The notes beneath the pieces are model-generated. The model was given only the letters and a program-made list of their open reading frames with translations, made no database searches and was not told where the DNA came from. The translations under genes and the position numbers were made by a program. From Deltaproteobacteria bacterium (lineage in GTDB: Bacteria > Desulfobacterota > DSM-4660 > Desulfatiglandales > HGW-15): a stretch of DNA of 36,142 nucleotides. The stretch covers positions 1-36,142 of the forward strand of contig JAGVAP010000032.1 of NCBI GenBank assembly GCA_020060215.1, given 5' to 3'. How positions within the stretch are numbered: position 1 is the first letter of the stretch; each line of letters starts with the position of its first letter. This document shows positions 7,448 to 16,318 of the stretch, in pieces.

Positions 7448-7484
7448 AGGCGGGGGGGCATCTGGGGGCCTTTTCCCCCCGCCT
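7448..7484 (+). other. Strong GC hairpin with G-runs
   Basis: AGGCGGGGGG pairs perfectly with CCCCCCGCCT across a 17-base loop that itself contains GGGGG. It lies 10 bp after the tandem palindromes and 41 bp before leader repeat copy 1. No proper U-tract follows. It may act as an attenuator, an anti-terminator target or a transcription roadblock. Confidence 0.4.
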
Positions 7485-7524
7485 TCTAATCCCCTCCCCT
7501 CGTTCCAAAAAAATTTCTGAGAAC

Positions 7525-7567
7525 ATGAAGAAATTTTGTCCCCTTTCGGGTCCCCCCTGACATTACT
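7525..7567 (+). promoter_or_regulatory. 43-bp leader repeat, copy 1 (upstream of xis)
   Basis: Matches 5623-5665 (minus) at 36 of 43 positions. It runs from ATG (7525) through an 11-residue frame (MKKFCPLSGPP) to TGA (7558-7560) and the conserved CATTACT. The copy-2 hairpin persists in weaker form: two pairs become G-U wobbles and the loop-closing pair is lost. CCCCCC (7552-7557) can pair with the G-run 7576-7584 that serves as the ribosome-binding site of the excisionase gene. A ribosome ending at the leader stop would cover the C-tract and could free that site. Confidence 0.55.
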
Positions 7568-7586
7568 TCGATAGAGGGGGGGGGAA

Positions 7587-7859
7587 ATGGGCGAGAATCT
7601 TGTTGAGACCGTGCATCTGCAGAATCAAGAAACTGCGGACCGGTATTTCGACCTGAGAAGGCTTTCCCGCTATTCATCCTTTTCCGTAAGAACGCTCCGA
7701 GACTACATCGCCAAAACGGATAACCCCATCCCCTCATTTCGGATCGGCAGAAAAATTATCGTGAAACAATCGGAGTTCGATGCCTGGATGGAAAAACACC
7801 GGGGGAAAACCGGGGATCTGAACGGTCTTGTGGACGAAATCCTCGATGAACTGAGGTAG
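7587..7859 (+). CDS. Excisionase-family HTH DNA-binding protein
   Basis: A 90-residue protein with the MerR/excisionase-type winged HTH: SRYSSFSVRTLRDYI (about residues 27-41), then PIPSFRIGRKIIVKQSEFDAW (about 47-67), the usual 'name the site, read the wing' pattern of Xis/AlpA-like proteins. Such proteins bend att DNA and steer the integrase toward excision, and often act as repressors. The ATG at 7587 follows a run of nine G residues that serves as ribosome-binding site and can be masked by the upstream leader repeat. It is 76 bp upstream of the integrase in the same direction, so the pair is probably one transcript. Confidence 0.8.
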   Translation: MGENLVETVHLQNQETADRYFDLRRLSRYSSFSVRTLRDYIAKTDNPIPSFRIGRKIIVKQSEFDAWMEKHRGKTGDLNGLVDEILDELR

Positions 7860-7935
7860 GGTTGAAAGTGGAAGAACTCCATGTAAAAATGTCCCCAGCG
7901 TATGGGTTGTTTTCTGCACAGGGAAAGGGGGGATT

Positions 7936-9198
<1,263 letters not shown>

Positions 9199-9208
9199 AT
9201 AGAAATGA

Positions 9209-9237
9209 AGTATAGCACCGGGTTTGGCCCAAGTCAA
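9209..9237 (-). promoter_or_regulatory. Sigma-70 promoter of tRNA-fMet
   Basis: On the minus strand TTGACT (-35) and TATACT (-10) are separated by exactly 17 bp. The -10 box ends 10 bp before the tRNA 5' end at 9198. This is a near-consensus housekeeping promoter. Confidence 0.85.
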
Positions 9238-9254
9238 CAGGTCCGAAGGAAATC

Positions 9255-9845
9255 TCAGAGGGAAAGGCGGCCGGGGGCATAGAAGCAGTATTCGAGGGAG
9301 AGGATGTCGAACATCTCTTCGGTCCCTTCCCGGATCACCCGGTAGAGCAGGGACATCTCCTTGGCCTCGGTGAGGGCCTGCCGGTACTCGAGCTCGTTGA
9401 AGAACTGGTTGTCCAGCGGGAAGAGCACGTGGTCGATCGGACCGTACCAGTTCACCCCGAGAATGGTCCGGAGCGTCATCACCTTCTGGTACAGCTCATG
9501 GTTGAGGCCGGTTCGGAGCACCGGATTCACCTGGTTGACCATGCAGTCCACCAGACCCGCCAGGTAATAGGCGTCTCTCATCTTCTCTTCGTTTTGCCGG
9601 TGCCGGTACAGGCCGGTCACCGTGCATTCCAGCCCCCCTCGGAGCACATAGTGGGGAGGGAGCTGCCACACACCCGCGCCCCCCTTCTCCTGCACCTCCT
9701 TCCTGTGCTGCTCGAGTCTTTCGGACTGGGACTTGAGCATCAGCAGGAAATAGGTGGACTCCCAGTCTGCGCGCCGGAATTCGAGCGGCTTCAGGGTAAT
9801 GATGCCGTGTGGTTTTCTGGGGTGAAATTGGATGATCTTGGCCAT
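9255..9845 (-). CDS. Uncharacterised protein, 196 residues
   Basis: I do not recognise this protein. It starts MAKIIQFHPRKPHG and is soluble, aromatic-rich and helical, with no signal peptide, membrane segment or CxxC motif. A glutamate-rich helix (QSERLEQHRKEVQEKGGAG) lies near residues 40-60, and the C-terminal half (GVNWYGPIDHVLFPLDNQFF) looks globular. Composition fits the chromosomal genes and it lies outside the element, 57 bp beyond the tRNA 5' end. No clear ribosome-binding site precedes the ATG at 9845. Neighbours (tRNA-fMet, xerD) do not suggest a role. Confidence 0.75.
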   Translation of the reverse strand: MAKIIQFHPRKPHGIITLKPLEFRRADWESTYFLLMLKSQSERLEQHRKEVQEKGGAGVWQLPPHYVLRGGLECTVTGLYRHRQNEEKMRDAYYLAGLVDCMVNQVNPVLRTGLNHELYQKVMTLRTILGVNWYGPIDHVLFPLDNQFFNELEYRQALTEAKEMSLLYRVIREGTEEMFDILSLEYCFYAPGRLSL

Positions 9846-9895
9846 ACGGACAATGAGACGAGATAACAGGATCAGGATCTCTGGTTCCGGCTTCT

Positions 9896-9917
9896 CACCA
9901 CGAGGACACGAAGGTTC
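9896..9917. repeat. Dispersed repeat, CACGAAGACACGAAG family
   Basis: CACCACGAGGACACGAAGG belongs to a short intergenic family with relatives at 13975-13995, 26965-26993, 32633-32649 and (looser) 34602-34628. Confidence 0.5.
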
Positions 9918-9989
9918 AAGATACCCGTTTAGCCCTGCCGCTCAGCGGCTGAGGGTCTGACCTCGATCGACGCCAAAGAAGACCCAATC

Positions 9990-10018
9990 GATCGCGACCA
10001 GAGGTCGCTCCTACGGGA
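9990..10018. repeat. REP-like palindrome, copy A
   Basis: GATCGCGACC, AGA, GGTCGC then TCCTACGGGA. It pairs GCGACC with GGTCGC and carries the same flanks (GATCGC and GCTCCTAC-GGA) as 33596-33625. It resembles the REP elements known from Pseudomonas. The rest of 9846-10106 holds no gene. Confidence 0.55.
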
Positions 10019-10106
10019 TTCCGACTCCTTCTGCCCTCCGCACCTCCGACCTCTGCGGGAGGAAAAAGATCTTCACGCTATGCTCCATGCCCCAGGCTCC
10101 AGCGCT

Positions 10107-11003
10107 CTACGGCCTTGGATGGCACTTCGCGTGGACTTCCTTGAGCCGCTCACGGGTCACATGGGTGTAGATCTGGGTCGTGGAGATGTCGGCATGGCCG
10201 AGCATCACCTGCACCGCCCTCAGGTCCGCCCCGTATTCGAGCATGTGGCTTGCAAAGGAGTGGCGGAGCAGGTGGGGGGTGATGTCCTTCTCGATCCCCG
10301 CCTTTTTCCCGTACTGCCGGATGATCTTCCAGAACCCCTGGCGGGTCATCCCGTCGGCCCTCTGGTTCAGGAAAAGGTAGCGTGAAGCCCTTTTCTTCAG
10401 GAGGGCCGGTCTGCCGTCCAGGAGGTATTCCCTCAGGGCCTCGATGGCCTTGGTCCCCATGGGAATGACCCGTTCCTTGGAGCCTTTTCCCATCGTCCTT
10501 ACAAAACCCCCGTCGAGGTTGATGTTCTGGATCTTCAACTTGACCAGCTCCGAGACCCTCAGACCCGTGGCATAGAGAAGCTCCAGCATGGCCCTGTCCC
10601 GATCCCCTATGGGGGTCGACGGGTCGGGCTGGGACAGGAGGAGCTCGACCTCCGATGGAGAAAGGACCCCGGGCAGTCGGAGGGGGATCTTGGGGGTGTC
10701 CAGGAGCTTTGCAGGACTGGTCTTGATCTTTCCCACAAGGACCAGGAAGCGAAAAAACTGCCTCAGTGCGGAAAGGGCCCGGGCGGCGCTCCGCCTCGAA
10801 AGGGCGGAGCCCAGCATATCCATGTACGCCGAGAGGTCTTCGCGGGTCACCTCGAGGACTTCGATATTCTTCTTCTCAAGAAAATCGCAGAATCCGGCGA
10901 GATCCCGGCTGTAGGCGAGGATCGAGTTTGCCGCCAATCCCCTTTCAACCCGCAGGTGATTGAGAAACTGGTCCGTAAAAAGGCTGTTCCGGTCGTTGCT
11001 CAT
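10107..11003 (-). CDS. xerD: Tyrosine recombinase XerD
   Basis: A 298-residue recombinase that, with XerC, resolves chromosome dimers at dif during cell division. Residues 1-100 form the SAM-like core-binding domain and 110-298 the catalytic domain. The catalytic set is Arg149 (TGLRVSEL), Lys173 (MGKGSKER), His244/Arg247 (HLLRHSF), His270 (LGHADI) and Tyr279 (TTQIYTHV), at the spacing of E. coli XerD (298 residues). Unlike the element integrase it has no arm-binding domain and no tRNA-derived tail. The ATG overlaps the stop of the upstream aminopeptidase gene (ATGA), so the two are translationally coupled. XerC versus XerD is inferred from length and motif spacing. Confidence 0.9.
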   Translation of the reverse strand: MSNDRNSLFTDQFLNHLRVERGLAANSILAYSRDLAGFCDFLEKKNIEVLEVTREDLSAYMDMLGSALSRRSAARALSALRQFFRFLVLVGKIKTSPAKLLDTPKIPLRLPGVLSPSEVELLLSQPDPSTPIGDRDRAMLELLYATGLRVSELVKLKIQNINLDGGFVRTMGKGSKERVIPMGTKAIEALREYLLDGRPALLKKRASRYLFLNQRADGMTRQGFWKIIRQYGKKAGIEKDITPHLLRHSFASHMLEYGADLRAVQVMLGHADISTTQIYTHVTRERLKEVHAKCHPRP

Positions 11004-12115
11004 TGGAAGTCGTAGAAATGGTTGTCCTTGGTCAGAATCCTCGGGCCGTTTTGGGTGACGGCCACCATGTGCTCGAGCCGGACGCCTCCCTTCCTGGGCA
11101 GGTAGATCCCTGGTTCCACCGTGACCACCATCCCCTCCGCCAGTTTCACCGGTTTCTCAGGGCCGAGCCTGGGCCGCTCATGGGTGGCGAGACCGACGCC
11201 GTGACCGAGGGAGTGGCCGAAGTACTCCCCATACCCTTCGTTCCGGATGATCTCCCTGGCGGTGGCATCGACGAGCGTGCTTTCCACACCGGGGAGGACC
11301 CTCTCCAGGGCGGCAAGCTGGGCTTCACGGACGATCCGGTAGATCTTCGCGAACTCGCGCTTCGGTTCGTCCAGGAAGATGGTCCGGGTCATATCGCAGC
11401 AGTATCCCTCGACCCGGACCCCCACGTCCAGTGTGACCGGTTCCCGGGGCCGTATTTTTCGGTTCGTGGGCTCCGCGTGAGGAAGGGCGCTGTTGGGCCC
11501 CGAGGCCACGATCGACGGGAATGCGAGGCCTTCCGCCCCGCCGTGGCGCGCGAGGTTTTCGATCTCCCAGGCGATCTCCTTTTCGGTGCGGCCCGGCCTG
11601 ACCCCGGGGATGACCTCGGCCAGGATCCGGGACATCAGGTCCGAGGAGGCCTCCATCAACCGGATCTCCTGGCGGTCCTTGATCTCCCGCATATCCTCGA
11701 TGAGCCCCTTGAGGGGGGACATCTTCGCCCCCTTGGTCGTCTTTCTCATCCCCTGGAGCAGCCGCTTGTGGAGATCCCATGGGACATAGTCCTCTTCGAA
11801 GGCGAGGTGGCGGGTGCCGATATCCTTGAGGATCCCGGGCAGGCTGTCGACCAGAGATCTCCTGATGGTGATGACCTCGAAATCCACCGAATCCCTCTCC
11901 GCCTCGAGGGTGTATCTCGAATCCGTCACCAGGATGGAGGACTTGGCCGTGATGAACAGCGAGCCCGAGGACTCTGTGAACATGGTGTCGAGCGCCTTGA
12001 AGCCGGAGAGATATCGCCGGTTCTCAGGCTTGATGATCCAGACGGTGTCCTGGGGGAGATCCTTGAGTCTGCGCCTCAGTGTGCGGATCCGGTTCCGTAT
12101 GATCTCTTTTTTCAT
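11000..12115 (-). CDS. M24B aminopeptidase P/Xaa-Pro dipeptidase family
   Basis: A cytoplasmic metallopeptidase that removes residues N-terminal to proline or cleaves Xaa-Pro dipeptides. The N-terminal creatinase-like domain covers about 1-140; the pita-bread catalytic domain follows. Its metal ligands are all present: Asp230 (VTLDVGV), Asp241 (CDMTRTI), His305 (SLGHGVGL), Glu334 (TVEPGIY) and Glu348 (VRLEHM). His213 (LPHAEP) is the usual substrate-proton residue. Its length (371) fits short bacterial PepQ/YqhT-like enzymes. It is the first gene of a two-gene unit with xerD (4-bp overlap). Confidence 0.9.
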   Translation of the reverse strand: MKKEIIRNRIRTLRRRLKDLPQDTVWIIKPENRRYLSGFKALDTMFTESSGSLFITAKSSILVTDSRYTLEAERDSVDFEVITIRRSLVDSLPGILKDIGTRHLAFEEDYVPWDLHKRLLQGMRKTTKGAKMSPLKGLIEDMREIKDRQEIRLMEASSDLMSRILAEVIPGVRPGRTEKEIAWEIENLARHGGAEGLAFPSIVASGPNSALPHAEPTNRKIRPREPVTLDVGVRVEGYCCDMTRTIFLDEPKREFAKIYRIVREAQLAALERVLPGVESTLVDATAREIIRNEGYGEYFGHSLGHGVGLATHERPRLGPEKPVKLAEGMVVTVEPGIYLPRKGGVRLEHMVAVTQNGPRILTKDNHFYDFQ

Positions 12116-12590
12116 GGCTCGCCTTTCGAGTCTCAGAATCCTGTTTGGCGCTGGCAGGTTATCCTGTTTCAGGTTTCATGTGAGCGTTGCCTCTCCTGCG
12201 GCCGATCTTGTCCCTGGGAGACTTTGGCCTGAGAGAAGCTTTATTACAATCCTGTTGATCCTGTAATCCTGTCAAGGTTTTGCAGTCTGTACGGCTTGCA
12301 GAAGAATGGGCTGCCGGAACGGCCTGCCGGCACGTGCTGGGTCCGAGTGTAACAGAGGGGTGGGTGAATATCAAATTTTGTGGACGTGATCGAGGGGTAC
12401 AGGACAGATTGGCCGCCGCCTGTCAGGGATGGGCTCGCGGGTAGCAGGTCAAACCGGACGCAGGAGCGTCCCAGGCCTTGCGTTCCCGCGCCGGAGCGTG
12501 GGCACGATGAACAGGGCGTGGGAACGATCAGGATATTTTTGGCTGAACGCTGAACGCTGACGGCTGATAGCTCCAACCGGAGCCCCCTGG
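12116..12590. other. 475-bp intergenic region with degenerate repeats, no gene
   Basis: No credible gene is visible. It contains near-tandem CCTGTTGATCCTGTAATCC units (about 12250-12270), a palindromic repeat (12481-12506) and a GCTGAACGCTGAACGCTGAC stretch (about 12541-12562). The promoter for the aminopeptidase gene should lie near 12120-12200, but no consensus boxes stand out. Confidence 0.6.
12481..12506. repeat. Dispersed palindromic repeat, copy 1
   Basis: CGTTCCCGCGCCGGAGCGTG followed by GGCACG. The same 26-bp unit with three changes occurs at 35874-35899. A related inverted half (GCGTGGGAACG) follows at about 12516-12526. Confidence 0.55.
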
Positions 12591-13514
12591 CTAGAAGGTC
12601 CAACGGAAGGCGACCCCGAGCCCCTCCCGGGTGGGGTAGAGGCCGACATCGAGCCTGTCTCCCAGGCTGCGGAGGAACTCGTTCTTTGCGGCCCGGTTGT
12701 ACTTGTGGGCGCTGTTCACGGCGCTGTAGATGTTTCCGGAGTACCACCCCAGCTCAAGGAACGTGAGGATGCCGCCCAGCACCTCGTGATCCCTGTTGAA
12801 GGATTCATAGGCGGCCCAGATGAACAGCCCGTTCAGGAGAAAGGCTACGGCCGCGTCCTTGTAGCGGGTGGTGTAGGCGTGGCCGAGCCCCGGGAGAGCG
12901 GCGGCAAGGATACCTGCGGTCGTCGGATCTTTCGATGGCAGGCTTTCGCCGAGCAGGCTCTTGCGCGAGAGGTCCCGGGCATTTGAAAAGAGGGGGCTGG
13001 TCTGAGAGACGTCGTCAAAGGCCCGAGAGGCCTGGTTCCAACGGCCCGTCTGCATCATGGTCCAGCCCAGACGGTAGATCGCGCGGTTCCGGAGCTCGGA
13101 GTCAGGCTCCTCCGCGGCGATCCTTCTATAGATCTTTTCAGCCTCCTCAAAGAGTCCCTGCGCATAGAAGGATTCGGCGATCATGAAGCGGGCCTGTTCT
13201 GCTGCGGGCGTTCCGGGGTAAGCCGCCATGAGCTCCTCGAACACACTCCTGGCGTTCTGAAACTCCCTAAGCTTCATGTAGGAGAGGCCGATCAGATACC
13301 TTGCCCTCGGGACTTCTTCATCGCCGGGGAAAAAATGGAGGAACCGCTCCAACTCCACAATGGCGCGCTGGTACTCGGACCGGGACATCGCCTCCTCGGC
13401 CAGCCGGAGCTGTTCTTCGCTTCGGATGGTCAACTCGGCGCCGGCGCCGGGATTCGGGCTACCCAGGGAAACGAGAATCAGGGCAAGGAGCAGGAAGCGG
13501 CTAATCCTTTTCAT
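12591..13514 (-). CDS. Secreted TPR protein with C-terminal membrane domain
   Basis: A 307-residue envelope protein. It has a signal peptide (MKRISRFLLLALILVSLGS, then a GAGAE cleavage region), three to four tetratricopeptide repeats resembling YbgF/BamD (YQRAIVELERFLHFFPGD, RYLIGLSYMKLREFQNA, AEKIYRRIAAEEPDS; about residues 35-165) and a conserved C-terminal module starting AGILAAALPGLGHAYTTRY with two likely membrane helices (about 200-290). Family knowledge: such proteins act as envelope scaffolds; the exact role is unknown. It overlaps the end of the yidD-like gene by 14 bp, so they are probably co-translated. A GTG two codons upstream (13520) is an equal start candidate. Confidence 0.75.
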   Translation of the reverse strand: MKRISRFLLLALILVSLGSPNPGAGAELTIRSEEQLRLAEEAMSRSEYQRAIVELERFLHFFPGDEEVPRARYLIGLSYMKLREFQNARSVFEELMAAYPGTPAAEQARFMIAESFYAQGLFEEAEKIYRRIAAEEPDSELRNRAIYRLGWTMMQTGRWNQASRAFDDVSQTSPLFSNARDLSRKSLLGESLPSKDPTTAGILAAALPGLGHAYTTRYKDAAVAFLLNGLFIWAAYESFNRDHEVLGGILTFLELGWYSGNIYSAVNSAHKYNRAAKNEFLRSLGDRLDVGLYPTREGLGVAFRWTF

Positions 13515-13920
13515 GTCCACTCTGTTCCGGACGGTACCACCAGAAGTCGTTGTTCTCTACAGGGTCGTAGATCTTCCATGTCCCATCGGAGCGAACTCGG
13601 GGTGAAACGGCCGCCTCCTCCCGCCCCTCGTGGATCAGGCGGTCTACGGTCATAAGCCAGCCCATGACCAAGCCGTGTTTCCTGAATGCATCGGCGCTGT
13701 AGGATGCGCAGGAGGGATAGCTGGGACATCGATCCCCGTCCACTGCCGAGATGTGATTGCGGTAGAAGGACAGGAAGCGCTGGGCAACACCCTTGGGCTC
13801 TTCCCGCCTGGTGCGGGTTTCCGGGCCCGGTTCGCCTTGATCGGCCAGAGCGGCGGTTCCGCCCAGGACGATAGCGGCCAAAAGCAGGGATCGGGTCAAG
13901 AGCGTGCTGAGGTACTTCAT
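13501..13920 (-). CDS. yidD: YidD-like protein with N-terminal signal peptide
   Basis: A 139-residue protein with the YidD core FYRNHISAVDGDRCPSYPSC followed by ASYSADAFRKHG and a C-terminal VDRLIH. Canonical YidD is a short (about 70-90 residues) inner-membrane-associated factor that helps YidC insert membrane proteins. This version is longer: it begins with an apparent Sec signal (MKYLSTLLTRSLLLAAIVLG, then ALADQ) and carries an additional C-terminal region after the core, so it may act in the periplasm. The ATG at 13920 is chosen because it opens the signal peptide; a longer upstream frame is unconvincing. It is not next to rnpA/yidC/rpmH as in the usual locus but is paired with a secreted TPR gene. 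Confidence 0.75.
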   Translation of the reverse strand: MKYLSTLLTRSLLLAAIVLGGTAALADQGEPGPETRTRREEPKGVAQRFLSFYRNHISAVDGDRCPSYPSCASYSADAFRKHGLVMGWLMTVDRLIHEGREEAAVSPRVRSDGTWKIYDPVENNDFWWYRPEQSGHEKD

Positions 13921-14322
13921 CTCCACTCTTTCCAGATGGTAGATCTCGTTGTCTAATCCAGGAGCAAAATCCCGCCACGAAGACACGAAGTTCCAAATGG
14001 AACCCCAAGGACGCGGGAAGGCCTGAACCGCGGGAACCCCGACCAGACATTAATGAACATGGCCTCACAAGTCAAGATATCGCGCTTCCCGCGCGGCCGG
14101 GTTCTCGATCTACCAGGGAGAACACAGACTCCCCAAGAGGGCCGAAGACGGCCTTCTTCATTGCCGGTCCTCACCGACGATGAAAGACCAGCTCGTCTTT
14201 CTGTGCTCTAAAGCGGCTCTGGCGAAGCCCCGCCGAGGGCGGGACAGGCGGGCGCGAGAGAATGGGTCCGACGCAAGGTTGACATCCCCCGCCCCGCTTG
14301 TTACTAATCGTTCGGGTATCTT
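13921..14322. other. 400-bp intergenic region between divergent yidD-like and RNase genes
   Basis: Holds a CCACGAAGACACGAAG repeat (13975-13995) and a hairpin CCCGCC-GAG-GGCGGG (14229-14243) within a sequence of the dispersed GGCGGGACAGGCGGG type. No convincing gene or consensus promoter was found. Confidence 0.5.
13975..13995. repeat. Dispersed repeat, CACGAAGACACGAAG family
   Basis: CCACGAAGACACGAAGTTCC; the best-preserved copy of the family in this window. Relatives at 9896, 26965 and 32633. Confidence 0.55.
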
Positions 14323-16311
14323 ATGAATCAAGGCAAAATCGTTGAATACATCGAAGCCGGAAATATTGTCACTGCGGTCTGTCTCCTCGACGACGGGAAC
14401 AGGCTCCATCTCCTTACACCATCCAACCGGGAAGTCAACCTTCCGCCCAAGAGGGCCTTGCTCATATCCGGCGCACCCCTCAATACCCATACGAGCCGCG
14501 AAGATCTCCTGGGACGGTTGAAGGCCGTCATCGAGAGGAGAATCCGGCTGCAGCAGCAGGTCAGGGTCGGGGAGCTCTGGGAACTGGTTCGAGAAGAGAA
14601 CGAGGTCTTCAGCTTCAGATACCTTGCACAGCTCTGTTTCGGGGAGGAGGTGACCGACGACCACATCTCCGGGCTGGTGCGAGCCGTGTTTGAGGACAAG
14701 CTCCACTTCAAACTCAAGGATGGGGCCTTTCTCCCGAATTCGGAGACGCGGATCGAGCTGGTCCTCCGGGAAAAGGAGGAGGCCGAACAGAGAGAGAAGA
14801 CACTCCAGGAGGGGGGCCGCTGGCTGAAGAGGATCCTGGAGGGAAAGGAGACGGGCGAACCCGCCTGCAGGCAGGAGATCATCGATCTCCTGGTACAGCT
14901 CGCCCTCTATCGCGAGGACGCGGTGGACCACAAGTTCGGAAAAGAGCTCCTCGCCCGGGCCGGGATCAACGATGTGACCGAAGTCAGAGGTCTGCTGGTC
15001 AGGCTCGGGGTCTGGGAGGAGGACCAGAACCTGGATCTCCTTCGATTGAATGTGAGGACCTCCTTTACGGCAGGCGAAATCCAGGAGGCCGCCAAGACGG
15101 CCGGGGCTCCCGTCCACCTTTCCGGGAGAGAGGATCTGAGGGGAGAGACCGTCCTGACGATCGACGGGCCGTTCACCAGGGACTTCGACGATGCGCTCAG
15201 CCTGGAGATCAGGGATGGGGTGACTGAGTTGGGCATCCACATCTCCGACGTCGCCTCGATGATTCCCGAGGGAAGCCTTTTCGATCGGATCGCCGAAGAG
15301 CGGGGCACATCCCTGTATCTGGCCAGGCGCCAGATCCCGATGCTGCCGCCCGAGCTCTCAGAGGACGCGCTCAGCCTGAAGCAGGATGAGGACCGTCCTG
15401 CGATCTCACTGATCAGCAGGTTCGACTCCGAGGGGAATCTCCTGGACTCGCGCTTTGTGACCAGCCTGGTGCGGGTGAAGCAGCGGCTGATCTACGAGGA
15501 GGTCGACAAGCTCTTCGAAAAGGACCGGAGACTGGGAGAGCTCCACCGGCTGAGTACGATCTTGAGGAAGAGCCGGGTCGAAAAGGGCGCAATGCTCCTG
15601 CCCCTGCCCGAGGTCTATGCGGAAGTCGGGGAGGACGGCAAGGTCTCCATCAAACTCGCCACCCAGGATACCCCGTCCAAGCTCATCGTCTCCGAGCTCA
15701 TGATCTTCTACAACTGGATGGCGGCAAGGTTCTGCAGGGACCAGCGTGTCCCCGCGCTCTACCGTTCCCAGGCCGGGCCGAGCGAGATCGTGAGCGCGGA
15801 CGACAGGGATCCTCTGTATACGGTCCTCAAGCAGAGAGGAAAGGTGAGCCCCCTTGAGATCGATGAAAAGCCGCGGCCTCATTCCGGTCTTGGGCTGGAT
15901 GTCTACACGAACGTGAGCTCACCCATCAGGCGCTACTTCGATCTCCTGATTCAGCGGCAGATCAGGAATGTCCTCCTGGGCTCGGCCCCTCCCTATACTT
16001 CGGAGGATCTCGAGAAGAAGAGAATGATCCTTGAGCCCATGTTGAGGGATCTGGAGAGGCTGAAGAGAAACCGCCTGCGGTACTGGATCCTGAAGCACCT
16101 GCTCCAGAAGCAGCCAAAGACCTCTGAAGCGCTGGTCCTGGCGGCGGCCAAGACCAAGTACAAGATCGCGCTTACGGACTACCTCCTGATCACGGAGATG
16201 AAAAGGCAGAACGGGCAGGAGCTGCGGGAGGGGCAGCGGTTCCTGGCCAAGGTGAAGAAGGTGGACCCCTGGGAAGATATCCTGAGGCTGGAGTATGCAG
16301 GACCGGCGTAG
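14323..16311 (+). CDS. RNase II/RNase R-family exoribonuclease (RNB domain)
   Basis: A 662-residue 3'-5' exoribonuclease that degrades RNA processively. The RNB catalytic core starts about residue 265; the magnesium-binding aspartates lie in IDGPFTRDFDDALSL (about 280-294), and the conserved arginine segment is SSPIRRYFDLLIQRQIRN (about 529-546). The N-terminal 260 residues are not obvious cold-shock domains and resemble the helical N-terminus of short bacterial RNB proteins; the C-terminus is a brief S1-like piece. The protein is shorter than RNase R and carries no basic tail, so neither rnb nor rnr is assigned. No strong ribosome-binding site precedes the ATG. The stop is followed at once by an inverted-repeat region (16319-16432). 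Confidence 0.85.
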   Translation: MNQGKIVEYIEAGNIVTAVCLLDDGNRLHLLTPSNREVNLPPKRALLISGAPLNTHTSREDLLGRLKAVIERRIRLQQQVRVGELWELVREENEVFSFRYLAQLCFGEEVTDDHISGLVRAVFEDKLHFKLKDGAFLPNSETRIELVLREKEEAEQREKTLQEGGRWLKRILEGKETGEPACRQEIIDLLVQLALYREDAVDHKFGKELLARAGINDVTEVRGLLVRLGVWEEDQNLDLLRLNVRTSFTAGEIQEAAKTAGAPVHLSGREDLRGETVLTIDGPFTRDFDDALSLEIRDGVTELGIHISDVASMIPEGSLFDRIAEERGTSLYLARRQIPMLPPELSEDALSLKQDEDRPAISLISRFDSEGNLLDSRFVTSLVRVKQRLIYEEVDKLFEKDRRLGELHRLSTILRKSRVEKGAMLLPLPEVYAEVGEDGKVSIKLATQDTPSKLIVSELMIFYNWMAARFCRDQRVPALYRSQAGPSEIVSADDRDPLYTVLKQRGKVSPLEIDEKPRPHSGLGLDVYTNVSSPIRRYFDLLIQRQIRNVLLGSAPPYTSEDLEKKRMILEPMLRDLERLKRNRLRYWILKHLLQKQPKTSEALVLAAAKTKYKIALTDYLLITEMKRQNGQELREGQRFLAKVKKVDPWEDILRLEYAGPA

Positions 16312-16318
16312 CAAGGCG

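Larger units (their letters stand above)
6980..7586. promoter_or_regulatory. Element control region between the leftward operon and xis-int
   Basis: About 600 bp with fewer G/C bases than either flank and no confident gene apart from a doubtful 44-codon frame at 7052-7186. It separates divergent transcription units and holds two tandem palindromes, a G/C-rich hairpin and leader repeat copy 1. It is the natural place for the element's divergent promoters and repressor sites. I could not assign -10/-35 boxes with confidence. Confidence 0.6.

Noticed and set aside
14158..15240. Long open frame on the minus strand opposite the RNase gene (360 codons)
   Set aside because: It is antisense to a clearly conserved RNB enzyme, has a Pro/Leu/Gly-biased composition and no start signals. 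Similar long antisense frames opposite the aminopeptidase (11003-12232) and nfnB (21132-22610) were rejected for the same reason.
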